A stretch of 64,000 nt of DNA, taken from assembly GCA_034231615.1 (NCBI GenBank), contig CM067315.1:17091513-17155512 (forward strand), given 5' to 3'. The notes under the pieces were generated by a model. The model ran no database searches, was not told the origin of the DNA, and saw only the letters and a list, made by a program, of their open reading frames with translations. Position numbers and translations under genes: made by a program. Source of the stretch: Meghimatium bilineatum. Taxonomy: Eukaryota; Mollusca; Gastropoda; Stylommatophora; Philomycidae. Positions 1-9,985 of the stretch are shown in pieces (position 1 is the stretch's first letter; every line of letters begins with the position of its first letter).

Positions 1-967
1 TTTCGGCGTACTAAACAGCCAGACCTATTTGTGTGTAATACGCCGTGTTCTGACGTATTAAACTGCAATACAACGAAATCGTGTATAATAGGATAGAATA
101 CACTCAATTCTAGTGTAGTAAGCTTCAGTACAATGAATTATTGAGTAATATGCCAGAATACACCGAGTTCTGACGTACTAAGCTACATACACCAAATTCG
201 TGTGTCGAGAAAACTATTTCTGGTATAGTAAACTGCAGTACACCCAATTTGTGAGTAATATGCCAGAATACACTAAGTTTTGACGTACTAAACAGCCAGA
301 GACCTAATTTGTGTGTAATACGCAGGGTGCATTGCAGTTCAGGATGCTAAGACTCGGTGTATTCTGGCATATTACTCACAAATTGGGTGTACTGCAGCTT
401 TCTACAACAGAAATTGTATTCTGGACACACTAATTTGGTGTATTGCAGCTTACTACGTCAGAACAGCGGGTTCGTGTGAATTATCCAGAGTTCTGACGCA
501 TTAAGCTGCAATACACTGAATTAGTGTGTAGTAAGTTTGAGTGCATTGAATTTGTGAGTAACATGCCAGAATACACCGCGTTTTGGCGTAATAAACAGCA
601 ATAGACCTAATTTGGTTCTGACGTAGTAAGCTACAATATACCACATTCGTGTGTCCTGAATACAATTTCTTGTGTAGTAAGCTGCAGTACACCCAATTTG
701 TGAGTAATATGCCAGAATACACTAAGTTTTGACGTACTAAACAGCCAGACCTAATTTGTGTGTAATACGCAGTTTTCTGACGTATTAAGCTGCAATACAA
801 CGAAATCATGTGTAATAGGCCAGAATACACTCAATTCTAGAGTAATAAACTTTAGTGCAATGATTTTTTGAGTAATATGCCAGAATACACCGAGTTCTTA
901 CGTACTAAGCTACATACACCACGTGTGTCCAGAATACTATTTCTGGTGTAGTAAGCTGCAGTACACC
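1..967. repeat. Heterogeneous satellite, left edge of window
   Basis: Subunits of types a to e and the cttagcatcctgaac-type variants (near 335-360, shortened) are present without a clean large-scale period. The block containing agcaatagacctaatttggttctgacg near 597-625 also recurs near 4421-4445, so this part shares a module with 4.3-4.7 kb. No other feature was seen. The array continues beyond the left end of the window. Confidence 0.85.
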
Positions 968-1547
968 AATTTGTGAGTAATATGCCAGAATACACCGAAT
1001 TTTGACGTACTAAACAACAGGACCTAATTTGTGTGTAAAACGTCAGTGCTCAACTAATTAAGATGCAATACAACGAAATCATGTATAATAGGCCAGAATA
1101 CACTCAATTCTAGTGTAGTAAGCTTCAGTACAATGAATGTGTGAGTAATATGCCAGAATACAATGAGTTCTGACGTAGTAAGCTACAATACACCAAATTC
1201 GCGTGTCCAGAGTACTATTTCTGGTGTAGTAAGCTGCAGTACACTCATTTTGTGAATAATATGCCAGAATACACCGAGTTTTGACGTACTAAACAGCCAG
1301 AGACCTAATTTCTGTGTAATACGCCGCTGTTCTGACGTAGTAAGCTGCAATACACCAAATTAGTGTGTCCAGAATACAAATCTGGTGCAGTAAGCTGCAG
1401 TACACCCAATTTGTGAGTAATATCCCAGAATACACCGAGTCTTAGCATCCTGAACTGCAATGCACCCAGTTCGTGTGAATTAACCAGAGTTCTGACGCAT
1501 TAATCTGCAATACACTGAATTAGTGTGTAGTAAGCTTCAGTGCATTG
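968..1547. repeat. 580-bp tandem duplication, copy 1
   Basis: The sequence from the aatttgtgag at about 968 recurs at an offset of exactly 580 bp. Shared landmarks are taaacaacaggacctaattt (1011 and 1591), the unusual gtcagtgctcaactaattaag, and cttagcatcctgaactgcaa (1441 and 2021). A few substitutions separate the copies, for example caatgag against caacgag near 1161/1741. Confidence 0.85.
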
Positions 1548-2157
1548 AATTTGTGAGTAATATGCCAGAATACACCGAATTTTGACATAATAAACAACAG
1601 GACCTAATTTGTGTGTAAAACGTCAGTGCTCAACTAATTAAGATGCAATACAACGAAATCATGTATAATAGGCCAGAATACACTCAATTCTAGTGTAGTA
1701 AGCTTCAGTACAATGAATGTGTGAGTAATATGCCAGAATACAACGAGTTCTGACGTAGTACGCTACAATACACCAAATTCGCGTGTCCAGAGTACTATTT
1801 CTGGTGTATTAAGCTGCAGTACACTCATTTTGTGAATAATATGCCAGAATACACCGAGTTTTGACGTACTAAACAGCCAGAGACCTAATTTCTGTGTAAT
1901 ACGCCGCTGTTCTGACGTAGTAAGCTGCAATACACCAAATTAGTGTGTCCAGAATACAAATCTGGTGTAGTAAGCTGCAGTACACCCAATTTGTGAGTAA
2001 TATCCCAGAATACACCGAGTCTTAGCATCCTGAACTGCAATGCACCCAGTTCGTGTGAATTAACCAGAGTTCTGACGCATTAATCTGCAATACACTGAAT
2101 TAGTGTGTAGTAAGCTTCAGTGCATTGAATTTGTGAGTAATATGCCAGAATACACCA
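1548..2157. repeat. 580-bp tandem duplication, copy 2
   Basis: This is the second copy of the 580-bp unit. Homology at the 580-bp offset ends near 2158, where copy 1 reads accgaattttgac and this copy reads accacgttttggc. The repeat thus has slightly more than two copies. Confidence 0.83.
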
Positions 2158-2439
2158 CGTTTTGGCGTACTAAACAGCAAGAACGAATTTGTGTGTAATA
2201 CACCGCTGTTCTGACGTAGAAAGCTGCAATACACTAGATTAGTGTGTCCAGAATACAATTTCTGTTGTAGTAAGCTGCAGTACACCTAATTTGTGAGTAA
2301 TATGCCAGAATGCACCGAGGTTTGACGTACTAAACAGCCAGACCAAATTTGTGTGTAATACGCAGTGTTCTGACGTATTAAGCTGCAATACAACGAAATC
2401 ATGTGTAATAGGCCAGAATACAATCAATTCAAGTGTAGT
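2158..2439. repeat. Satellite between the 580-bp pair and the LINE fragment
   Basis: Ordinary subunits with a variant gtccagaatacaatttctgttgt arm. The last subunit, of type e, is interrupted after aacttcat by the retrotransposon fragment. Confidence 0.85.
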
Positions 2440-2448
2440 AAACTTCAT
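2440..2448. repeat. Target-site duplication, left copy (LINE fragment 1)
   Basis: The 9 bases aaacttcat here are repeated at 2645-2653, immediately flanking the foreign insert. The satellite type e subunit normally contains this word once (gtagtaaacttcattacaatg), so one of the two copies was made by the insertion. Confidence 0.8.
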
Positions 2449-2644
2449 CACTATATTGGGTGCCACCTGGAGTAAGAAGAAGAGGGAGACCTAGAGAAAC
2501 TCTACGAAGAACCATTAATAGAGAAGGCATGTCAATGAATACAACACGCAACAATTCAAAGACCTGGCAACACAAAGACAGAAATGGAAGGCTATGGTTT
2601 CTGCTCTATGCGCCGCCTATGGCCCTGGAGGAACATAACATAAC
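2449..2644 (+). mobile_element. 5'-truncated non-LTR retrotransposon 3' end, copy 1
   Basis: A 196-bp stretch with no similarity to the satellite lies between perfect 9-bp direct repeats aaacttcat. It encodes the C-terminal tail of a LINE reverse transcriptase and ends right after the stop codon with a short tail of ACATA-like repeats (aacataacataacaa). Short 3' ends made of simple repeats are known for RTE-type elements, so RTE is my best guess, though a CR1/L2-like source is possible. Heavy 5' truncation plus a target-site duplication is the usual result of target-primed reverse transcription. Copy 2 at 5245-5444 has the same truncation point and the same duplication. Confidence 0.88.
2460..2638 (+). 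pseudogene. Reverse transcriptase C-terminal tail, frameshifted fragment
   Basis: This is the last part of a non-LTR retrotransposon polyprotein, downstream of the reverse transcriptase domain. The first half, read from 2460, gives PPGVRRRGRPRETLRRT, the typical arginine-rich GRPR-x-T-x-RR motif of these tails (the usual TW is TL here). Near 2538-2541 four bases are missing relative to copy 2, so the frame breaks. In the shifted frame the second half continues with QRQKWKAMVSALCAAYG and stops at taa 2636-2638. In the un-shifted frame translation runs on into satellite to 2669. There is no real start codon: the frame is open at its left only because the element is truncated. It is non-functional and is a relic carried within the satellite. 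Confidence 0.85.
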
Positions 2645-2653
2645 AAACTTCAT
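2645..2653. repeat. Target-site duplication, right copy (LINE fragment 1)
   Basis: Nine bases, aaacttcat, identical to 2440-2448. Satellite type e sequence resumes in register straight after (tacaatgaatttgtgag). Confidence 0.8.
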
Positions 2654-5235
2654 TACAATGAATTTGTGAGTAATATGCCAGAATACACCGCATTTCGGCG
2701 TACTAAACAGCCAGACCTAATTTGTGTGTAATACGCCAGTGTTCTGAAGTATTAAGCTGCAATACAACGAAATCATGTGTAATAGGCAAGAATATAATAA
2801 ATTCAAGTGTAGTAAACTTCATTAGAATGAATGTGTGCGTAATATGCCAGAATACACCGAGTTCTGATGTAGTAAGCTACAATACACCAAATTCGTGTGT
2901 CGAGAATACTACTTCTGGTGTAGTAAGCTGCAGTACACCCAATTTGTGAGTAATATGACAGAATACACTACGTTTTGACGTACTAAACAGCAATAGACCT
3001 AATTTGTGTGTAATACGCCTGTGTTTTGACGTATTAAGCTTCAATACAACGAAATCATGTATAATAGGCCAGAATACACTCAATTCTAGTGTAGTAAACT
3101 TCAGTGCAATTATTTTGTGTGTAATATGCCAGAATACACAGAGTTCTGACGTACTAAGCTACATACACCAAATTCGTGTGTCCAGAATACTATTTCTGGT
3201 GTAGTAAGCTGCAGTACACTCAATTTGTGAGTAATATACCAGAATACACCTAGTTCTGAAGTAGTAAGCTACAATACATCAAATTCGTGTGTCGAGAATA
3301 ATATTTCTGGTGCAGACATCTGCAGTACACCCAATTTGTGAGTAATATGACAGAATACACTACGTTTTGACGTACTAAACAGCAATAGACCTAATTTTTG
3401 TGTAATACGCCTGTATTTTGACATTTTAAGCTTCAATACAACGAAATCATGTATAATAGGCCAAAATACACTCAATTCTAGTGTAGTAAGCTTCAGTACA
3501 ATGAATTTGTGAGTAATATGCCAGAATACACCGAGTTCTGACGTACTAAGCTACGTACACTAAATTCGTGTGTTCAGAATACTATTTCTGGTGTAGTAAT
3601 CTGCAGTACACCAATTTGTGAGTAATATGAAAGAATACACCGACTTTTGACGTCCTAAAAAACAACAGGACCTAACTTGTGTGTAAAACGTCAGTGCTCT
3701 GACTAATTAAGCTGCAATACAACGAAATCATGTATAATACGCCAGAATACACTCAATTCTAGTGTAGTAAGCTTCAGTACAATGAATGTGTTAGTGATAT
3801 CCCAGAATACAACGAGTTCTGACGTAGTAAGTTACATACACCAAATTCGTGTGTCCAGAGTACCATTTCTGGTGTAATAAGCTGCAGTACACTTAATTTG
3901 TGAGTAATATGCCAGAATACACCGAGTTTTGACGTACTAAACAGCCAGACCTAATTTGTGTGTAATACGCAGTGTTCTGACGTATTAAGATGCAATACAA
4001 CGAAATCATGTGTAATAGGCCAGAATACAATCAATTCAAGTGTAGTAAACTTCATTACAATGAATTTGTGAGTAATATGCCAGAATACACCGAGTTTTGA
4101 CGTATTAAACAGCCAGACCTAATTTGTGTGTAATTTAATTAGCAGTGTTCTGACGTATTAAGCTGCAATACAACGAAATCATGTATAATAGGCCAGAATA
4201 TACTCAATTCTAGTGTAGTAAAATTCAATGAATTTGTGAGTAATATGCCAGAATACACCGAGTCTTAGCATCCTGAACTGCAGTGCACCCAGTTCGTGTG
4301 AAGTAACCAGAGTTCTGACGCATTAAGCTGCAATACACTGAATTGGTGTGTATTAAGTTTCAGGGCATTGAATTTGTGAGTAATATGCCAGAATACACCA
4401 CGTTTTGGCGTACTAAACAGCAATAGACCTAATTTGGTTCTGACGTAGTAAGCTACAATATACCACATTCGTGTGTCCTGAATACAATTTCTTGTGTAGT
4501 AAGCTGCAGTACACCCAATTTGTGAGTAATATGCCAGAATAACCAAGTTTTGATGTACTAAACAGCAAGAACGAATTTGTGTGTAATACGCCGCTGTTCT
4601 GACGTAGTAAGCTGCAATACACTAGATTAGTGTGTCCAGAATACAATTTCTGTTGTAGCAAGCTGCAGTACACCTAATTTGTGAGTAATATGCCAGAATG
4701 CACAGAGGTTTCACGTATTAAACAGCCAGACCAAATTTGTGTGTAATACGCAGTGTTCTGACGTATTAAGATGCAATACAACGAAATCATGTGTAATAGG
4801 CCAGAATACAATCAATACAAGTGTAGTAAACTTCATTACAATGAATTTGTGAGTAATAAATAATACACCTAATTTGTGAGTAAAAAAATACACCTAAAAA
4901 ATACACCTAATTTGTGAGTAATATGCCAAAAATACACCGAGTTTTGACGTATTAAACAGCCAGACCTAATTTGTGTGTAATGTAATTAGCAGTGTTCTGA
5001 CGTATTAAGCTGCAATACAACGAAATCATGTGTAATAGGCCAGAATATAATAAATTCTAGTGTATTAAACTTCATTACAATGAATTTGTGAGTAATATGC
5101 CAGAATACACCGCGTTTCGGCGTACTAAACAGCCAGACCTACTTTGTGTGTAATACGCCAGTGTTCTGACGTATTAAGCTGCAATACAACGAAATCATGT
5201 ATAATAGGCCAGAATACACTCAATTCAAGTGTAGT
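2654..5235. repeat. Satellite between the two LINE fragments
   Basis: All satellite. The part from 2654 to about 3480 is matched by 5454 to about 6280 at an offset near 2799 bp (the word tagaatgaat at 2823 and 5622), and so belongs to the duplication that copied the LINE fragment. The part from about 3480 to 4200 shares landmarks with about 9000-9730 at an offset of 5530 bp, for example gtgttagtgatatcccagaa at 3788 and 9318. A slippage patch lies at 4844-4921. Confidence 0.85.
4844..4921. repeat. Local slippage patch inside a subunit
   Basis: The word aatttgtgagtaa occurs at 4844, 4871 and 4909, and aatacacct at 4862, 4887 and 4900, with A-rich filler between. The normal subunit spacing of 50-59 bp is collapsed to 27 and 38 bp. 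This looks like template slippage during replication or repair, and it is unique in the window as far as I could read. Confidence 0.75.
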
Positions 5236-5244
5236 AAACTTCAT
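5236..5244. repeat. Target-site duplication, left copy (LINE fragment 2)
   Basis: Nine bases, aaacttcat, repeated at 5445-5453 around the second LINE fragment. It is the same word as at copy 1, so both fragments mark the same original insertion event. Confidence 0.8.
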
Positions 5245-5444
5245 CACTATATTGGGTGCCACCTTGAGTAAGAAGAAGAGGGAGACCTAGAGAAACTCTA
5301 CGACGAACCATTAATAGAGAATGCATGTCAATGAACCTAAACAACACGCAACAATTGAAAGTCCTGGCAACACAAAGACAGAAATGGAAGGCTATGGTTT
5401 CTGCCCTATGCGCCGCCTATGGCCCTGGAGGAACATAACATAAC
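5245..5444 (+). mobile_element. 5'-truncated non-LTR retrotransposon 3' end, copy 2
   Basis: A 200-bp insert nearly identical to 2449-2644. It has the same left junction (cactatattgggtgcc), the same ACATA-like tail and the same flanking 9-bp duplication. It is 4 bp longer because it lacks the frameshift deletion of copy 1, and it differs at several other bases. The shared junctions show that it arose by duplication of a satellite segment already carrying the insertion, not by a second transposition. Confidence 0.88.
5268..5438 (+). pseudogene. Reverse transcriptase C-terminal tail, frame-intact fragment
   Basis: From 5268 to the taa at 5436-5438 there are 56 open codons in one frame. They begin with RRRGRPRETLRRT and end with QRQKWKAMVSALCAAYG and a GPGGT-like terminus. 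An in-frame tga lies just upstream at 5265-5267, where copy 1 has gga. The family is the tail of non-LTR retrotransposon reverse transcriptases, found in many animals; the enzyme domains themselves are absent. Here the arginine-rich and W-containing motifs are joined in one frame, which shows that copy 1 was broken by a later 4-base deletion. The fragment is too short to have a function. Confidence 0.85.
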
Positions 5445-5453
5445 AAACTTCAT
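5445..5453. repeat. Target-site duplication, right copy (LINE fragment 2)
   Basis: Nine bases, aaacttcat, identical to 5236-5244. Satellite resumes directly after. Confidence 0.8.
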
Positions 5454-5699
5454 TACAATGAATTTGTGAGTAATATGCCAGAATACACCGCATTTCTGCA
5501 TACTAAACAGCCAGACCTAATTTGTGTGTAATACGCAGTGTTCTGAAGTATTAAGCTGCAATACAACGAAATCATGTGTAATAGGCAAGAATATAATAAA
5601 TTCAAGTGTAGTAAACTTCACTAGAATGAATTTGTGAGTAATATGCCAGAATACACCGAGTTCTGACGTAGTAAGCTACATACACCAAATTCGTGTGTC
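5454..5699. repeat. Satellite following LINE fragment 2
   Basis: Matches 2654-2900 at an offset near 2799 bp and is the right part of the duplicated segment that carried the LINE fragment. The copies differ by scattered substitutions and small indels. Confidence 0.8.
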
Positions 5700-6660
5700 G
5701 AGAATACTACTTCTGGTGTAGTAAGCTGCAGTACACCCAATTTGTGAGTAATATGACAGAATACACTACGTTTTGACGCACTAAACAGCAATAGACCTAA
5801 TTTGTGTGTAATACGCCTGTGTTTTGACGTATTAAGCTTCAATACAACGAAATCATGTATAATAGGCCAGAATACACTCAATTCAAGTGTAGTAAACTTC
5901 AGTGCAATGATTTTGTGAGTAATATGCCAAAATACACAGAGTTCTGACGTACTAAGCTACATACACCAAATTCGTGTGTCCAGAATACTATTTCTGGTGT
6001 AGTAAGCTGCAGAACACTCAATTTGTGAGTAATATGCCAGAATACATCGAGTTCTGAAGTAGTAAGCTACAATACACCAAATTCGTGTGTCGAGAATAAT
6101 ATTTCTGGTGCAGAAATCTGCAGTACACCCAATTTGTGAGTAATATGACAGAATACACTACGTTTTGACGTACTATACAGCAATAGACCTAATTTGTGTG
6201 TAATACGCAGTGTTCTGATGTATAAAGCTTCAATACAACGAAATCATGTATAATAGGCCAGAATACACTCAATTCAAGTGTAGTAAACTTCAGTGCAATG
6301 ATTTTGTGAGTAATATGCCAGAATACACAGAGTTCTGACGTACTAAGCTACATACACCAAATTCGTGTGTCCAGAATACTATTTCTGGTGTAGTAAGCTG
6401 CAGTACACTCAATTTGTGAGTAATATGCCAGAATACACCGAGTTCTGAAGTAGTAAGCTACAATACACCAAATTCGTGTGTCGAGAATAATATTTCTGGT
6501 GCAGAAATCTGCAGTACACCCAATTTGTGAGTAATATGACAATACACTACGTTTTGACGTACTATACAGCAATAGACCTAATTTGTGTGTAATACGCCTG
6601 TGTTTTGACGTATTAAGCTTCAATACAACTAAATCATGTATAATAGGCCAGAATACACTC
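5700..6660. repeat. 391-bp tandem repeat, about 2.5 copies
   Basis: Landmarks repeat at an offset of 391 bp. Examples are gttctgacgtactaagctac at 5941 and 6332, the unusual cgagaataatatttctggtg, and gcagaaatctgcag, whose counterpart in other modules reads gtagtaagctgcag. The same module occurs once more near 3130-3470. Units run at approximately 5700-6090, 6091-6481 and a partial third. Confidence 0.78.
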
Positions 6661-9600
6661 AATTCTAGTGTAGTAAACTTCAGTGCAATGATTTTGTGAG
6701 TAATATGCCAGAATACACCGAGTTCCGACGTAGTAAGCTACATACACTAAATTCGTGTGTCCAGAATACTATTTCTGGTGTACTAAGCTGCAGTACACCC
6801 AATTGGTGAGTAATATGCCTGAATACACCGACTTTTAACGTACTAAACAACAGGACCTAATTTGTGTGTAATGCGCCTGTGTTTTGACGTACTAAGCTTC
6901 AATTCAACGAAATCATGTATAATATGGCAGAATACACTGAATTCTAGTGTAGTAAACTTCAGTGCAATGATTTTGTAAGTAATATGCGAGAATACACAGA
7001 GTCTTAGTATTCTGAACTGCAATGCACCCAGTTCGTGTGAAGTAACCAGAGTTCTGACGCATTAAGCTGCAATACACTGACTTAGTGTGTAGGAAGTTTC
7101 AGTGCATTGAATTTGTGAGTAATATTCCAGAATACACCGCGTTTTGGCGTACAAAACAGCAATAGACCTAATTTGATTCTGACGTAGTAAGCTACAATAT
7201 ACCAGATTAGTGTGTCCTGAATACAATTTCTTGTGTAGTAAGCTGCATTACACCCAATTTGTGAGTACTATGCCAGAATAACCACGTTTTGACGTACTAA
7301 ACAGCAAGACCGAATTTGTGTGTAATACGCCGCTGTTCTGACGTAGTAAGCTGCAATACACCATATTAGTGTGTCCAGAATACAATTTTTGTTGTAGTAA
7401 GCTGCAGTACACCTCATTTGTGAGTAATATGCCATAATACACCGAGGTTTGACGTACTAAATAGCCAGACCAAATTTGTGTGTTATACCCAGTGTTCTGA
7501 CATATTAAGCTGCAATACAACGAAATCATGTGTAATAGGCCAGAATACAATCAATTCAAGTGTAGTAAACTTCATTACAATGAATTTGTGAGTAATATGC
7601 CAGAATACACCGAGTTCTGACGTAGTAAGCTACAATACACCAAATTCGTGTGTCGAGAATACTATTTCTGGTGTAGTAAGCTGCAGTACACCAAATTTGT
7701 GAGTAATATGACAATGCACTACGTTTTGAAGTACTAGACAGCAATATACCTAATTTGTGTGTAATACGCATGTTTTTTGACGTATTAAGCTTCAATACAA
7801 CGAAATCATGTATAATAGGCCAGCATACACTCAATTCTAGTGTAGTAAACTTCAGTGCAATGATTTTGTGAGTAATATGCCAGAATACACCGACTTTTAC
7901 GTACTAAACAAAAGGACCTAATTTGTGTGTAATACGCTAGTGTTCTGACGTTTTAAGGTGCAATACAACGAAATCGTGTATAATAGGCCAGAATGCACTC
8001 AATTCTAGTGTAGTAAGCTTGAGTACAATGAATTTGTGAGTAATATGACAGAATACAACGAGTTCTGACGTAGTAAGCTACAATACACCAAATTCGTGTG
8101 TCCAGAGTACTATTTCTGGTGTAGTAAGCTGCAGTACACTCAATTTGTGAGTAATATGCCAGAATACACTGACTTGTGACGTACTAAACAACAGGACCTA
8201 ATTTGCATTTAAAACGTCAGTGCTCTGACTAATTAAGCTGCAATACAACGAAATCATGTATAATAGGCCAGAATACACTCAATTCTAGTGTAGTAAGCTT
8301 CAGTACAATGAATTTGTGAGTAATATGACAGAATACAAAGAGTTCTGACGTAATAAGCTACAATACACCAAATTCGTGTGTCCAGTGTACTATTTTTGGT
8401 GTAGTAAGCTGCAGTACACTCAATTTGTGAGTAATATGAAATAATACACCGAGTTTTGACTTACTAAACAGCCAGACCTAATTTGTGTGTAATACGCAGT
8501 GTTTTGAAGTATTAAGCTGCAATACAACGAAATCATGTGTAATAGGCCATAATACAATCAATTCAAGTGTAGTAAACTTTTACAATGAATTTGTGAGTAA
8601 TATGCCAGAATACACCGCATTTCGGCGTACTAAACAGCCAGACCTAATTTGTGTATAATACGCCAGTCTTCTGACGTATTAAGCTGCAATACAAAGAAAT
8701 CGTGTATAATAGGTTAGAATACACTCAATTCTAGTGTAGTAAGCTTCAGTACAATGATTTTGTGAGTAATATGCCAGAATACACCGATTTCTGACGTAGT
8801 AAGCTACAATACACCAAAGTCGTGTGTTGAGAATACTATTTATGGTGTAGTAAGCTGCAGTACACCAAATGTGTGAGTAATATGACAATAAACTACGTTG
8901 TGACGTACTAAACAGCAATAGACCTAATTTGTGTGTAATAAACCTGTGTTTTGACGTATTAAGCTTCAATACAACGAAATCGTGTATAATAGGCCAGAAT
9001 ACACTCTATTCTAGTGTAGTAAGCTTCAGTACAATGAATTTGTGAGTAATATGCCAGAATACACCGAGTTCAGACGTACTAATCTACATACACTAATTTC
9101 GTGTGTTCAGAATACTATTTCTGGTGTAGTAAGCTGCAGTACACTAAATTGTGAGTAATATGCCAGAATACACCGACTTTTGAGGTACTAAACAACAGGA
9201 CCTAATTTGTGTGTAAAACGTCAGTGCTCTGACTAATTAAGCTGCAATACAACGAAATCATGTATAATAGGCAAGAATACACTCTATTCTAGTGTAGTAA
9301 GCTTCAGTACAATGAATGTGTTAGTGATATCCCAGAATACAACGAGTTCTGACGTAGTAAGTTACAATACACCAAATTCGTGTGTCCAGAGTACCATTTC
9401 TGGTGTATAAGCTGCAGTACACTTAATTTGTGAGTAATATGCCAGAATACACCGAGTTTTGACGTAGTAAACAGCAAGACCTAATTTGTGTGTAATACGC
9501 AGTGTTCTGACGTATTAAGATGCAATACAACGAAATCATGTGTAATAGGCCAGAATACAATCAATTCAAGTGTAGTAAACTTCATTACAATGAATTTGTG

Positions 9601-9985
9601 AGTAATATGCCAGAATACACTGAGTTTTGACGTATTAAACAGCCAGACCTAATTTGTGTGTAATGTAATTCGCAGTGTTCTGACGTATTAAGCTGCAATA
9701 CAACGAAATCATGTGTAATAGGCCAGAATATAATAAATTCTAGTGTAGTAAACTTCATTACAATGAATTTGTGAGTAATATGCCAGAATACACCGCGTTT
9801 CGGCGTACTAAACAGCCACACCTACTTTGTATGTAATACGCCAGTGTTCTGACGTATTAAGCTGCAATACAACGAAATCATGTATAATAGGCCAGAATAC
9901 ACTCAATTCTAGTGTAGTAAACTTCAGTGCAATGATTTTGTGAGTAATATGCCAGAATACACCGAGTTCTGACGTAGTAAGCTAC
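6661..9985. repeat. Heterogeneous satellite
   Basis: All satellite, with no clean tandem period. About 6721-7550 is matched by about 9965-10794 at an offset of 3244 bp (gtcttagtattctgaactgc at 7001 and 10245), and then by the second 3526-bp block. About 9000-9730 matches about 3480-4200. It looks like a patchwork of older segment exchanges. Confidence 0.82.

Noticed and set aside
1..20. CENP-B box in tttcggcgtactaaacagcc and its many copies
   Set aside because: The TTCG and central A of the box match, but the essential CGGG at the end is AAAC. No full match was seen on either strand.
501..830. Minus-strand open frames of 60-104 codons here and through the window (for example 6348-6662, 7248-7550, 10492-10794, 53503-53775)
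   Set aside because: Each is a translation of the satellite consensus. The same peptide fragments recur in dozens of places and in different frames, lengths follow the repeat, there are no recognisable domains, and the 277-bp module breaks the frame each time.
2460..2669. A plus-strand gene starting with GTG at 2460
   Set aside because: The frame begins inside a 5'-truncated LINE fragment, loses the family frame at a 4-base deletion and ends in satellite. It is a pseudogene fragment, not a gene with its own start.
2722..2949. Plus-strand open frames such as 2722-2949, 3004-3204, 29386-29613 and 44139-44378
   Set aside because: These are satellite translations, repeated with the array (29386-29613 and 33145-33372 are the same 3759-bp duplication), with no domain.
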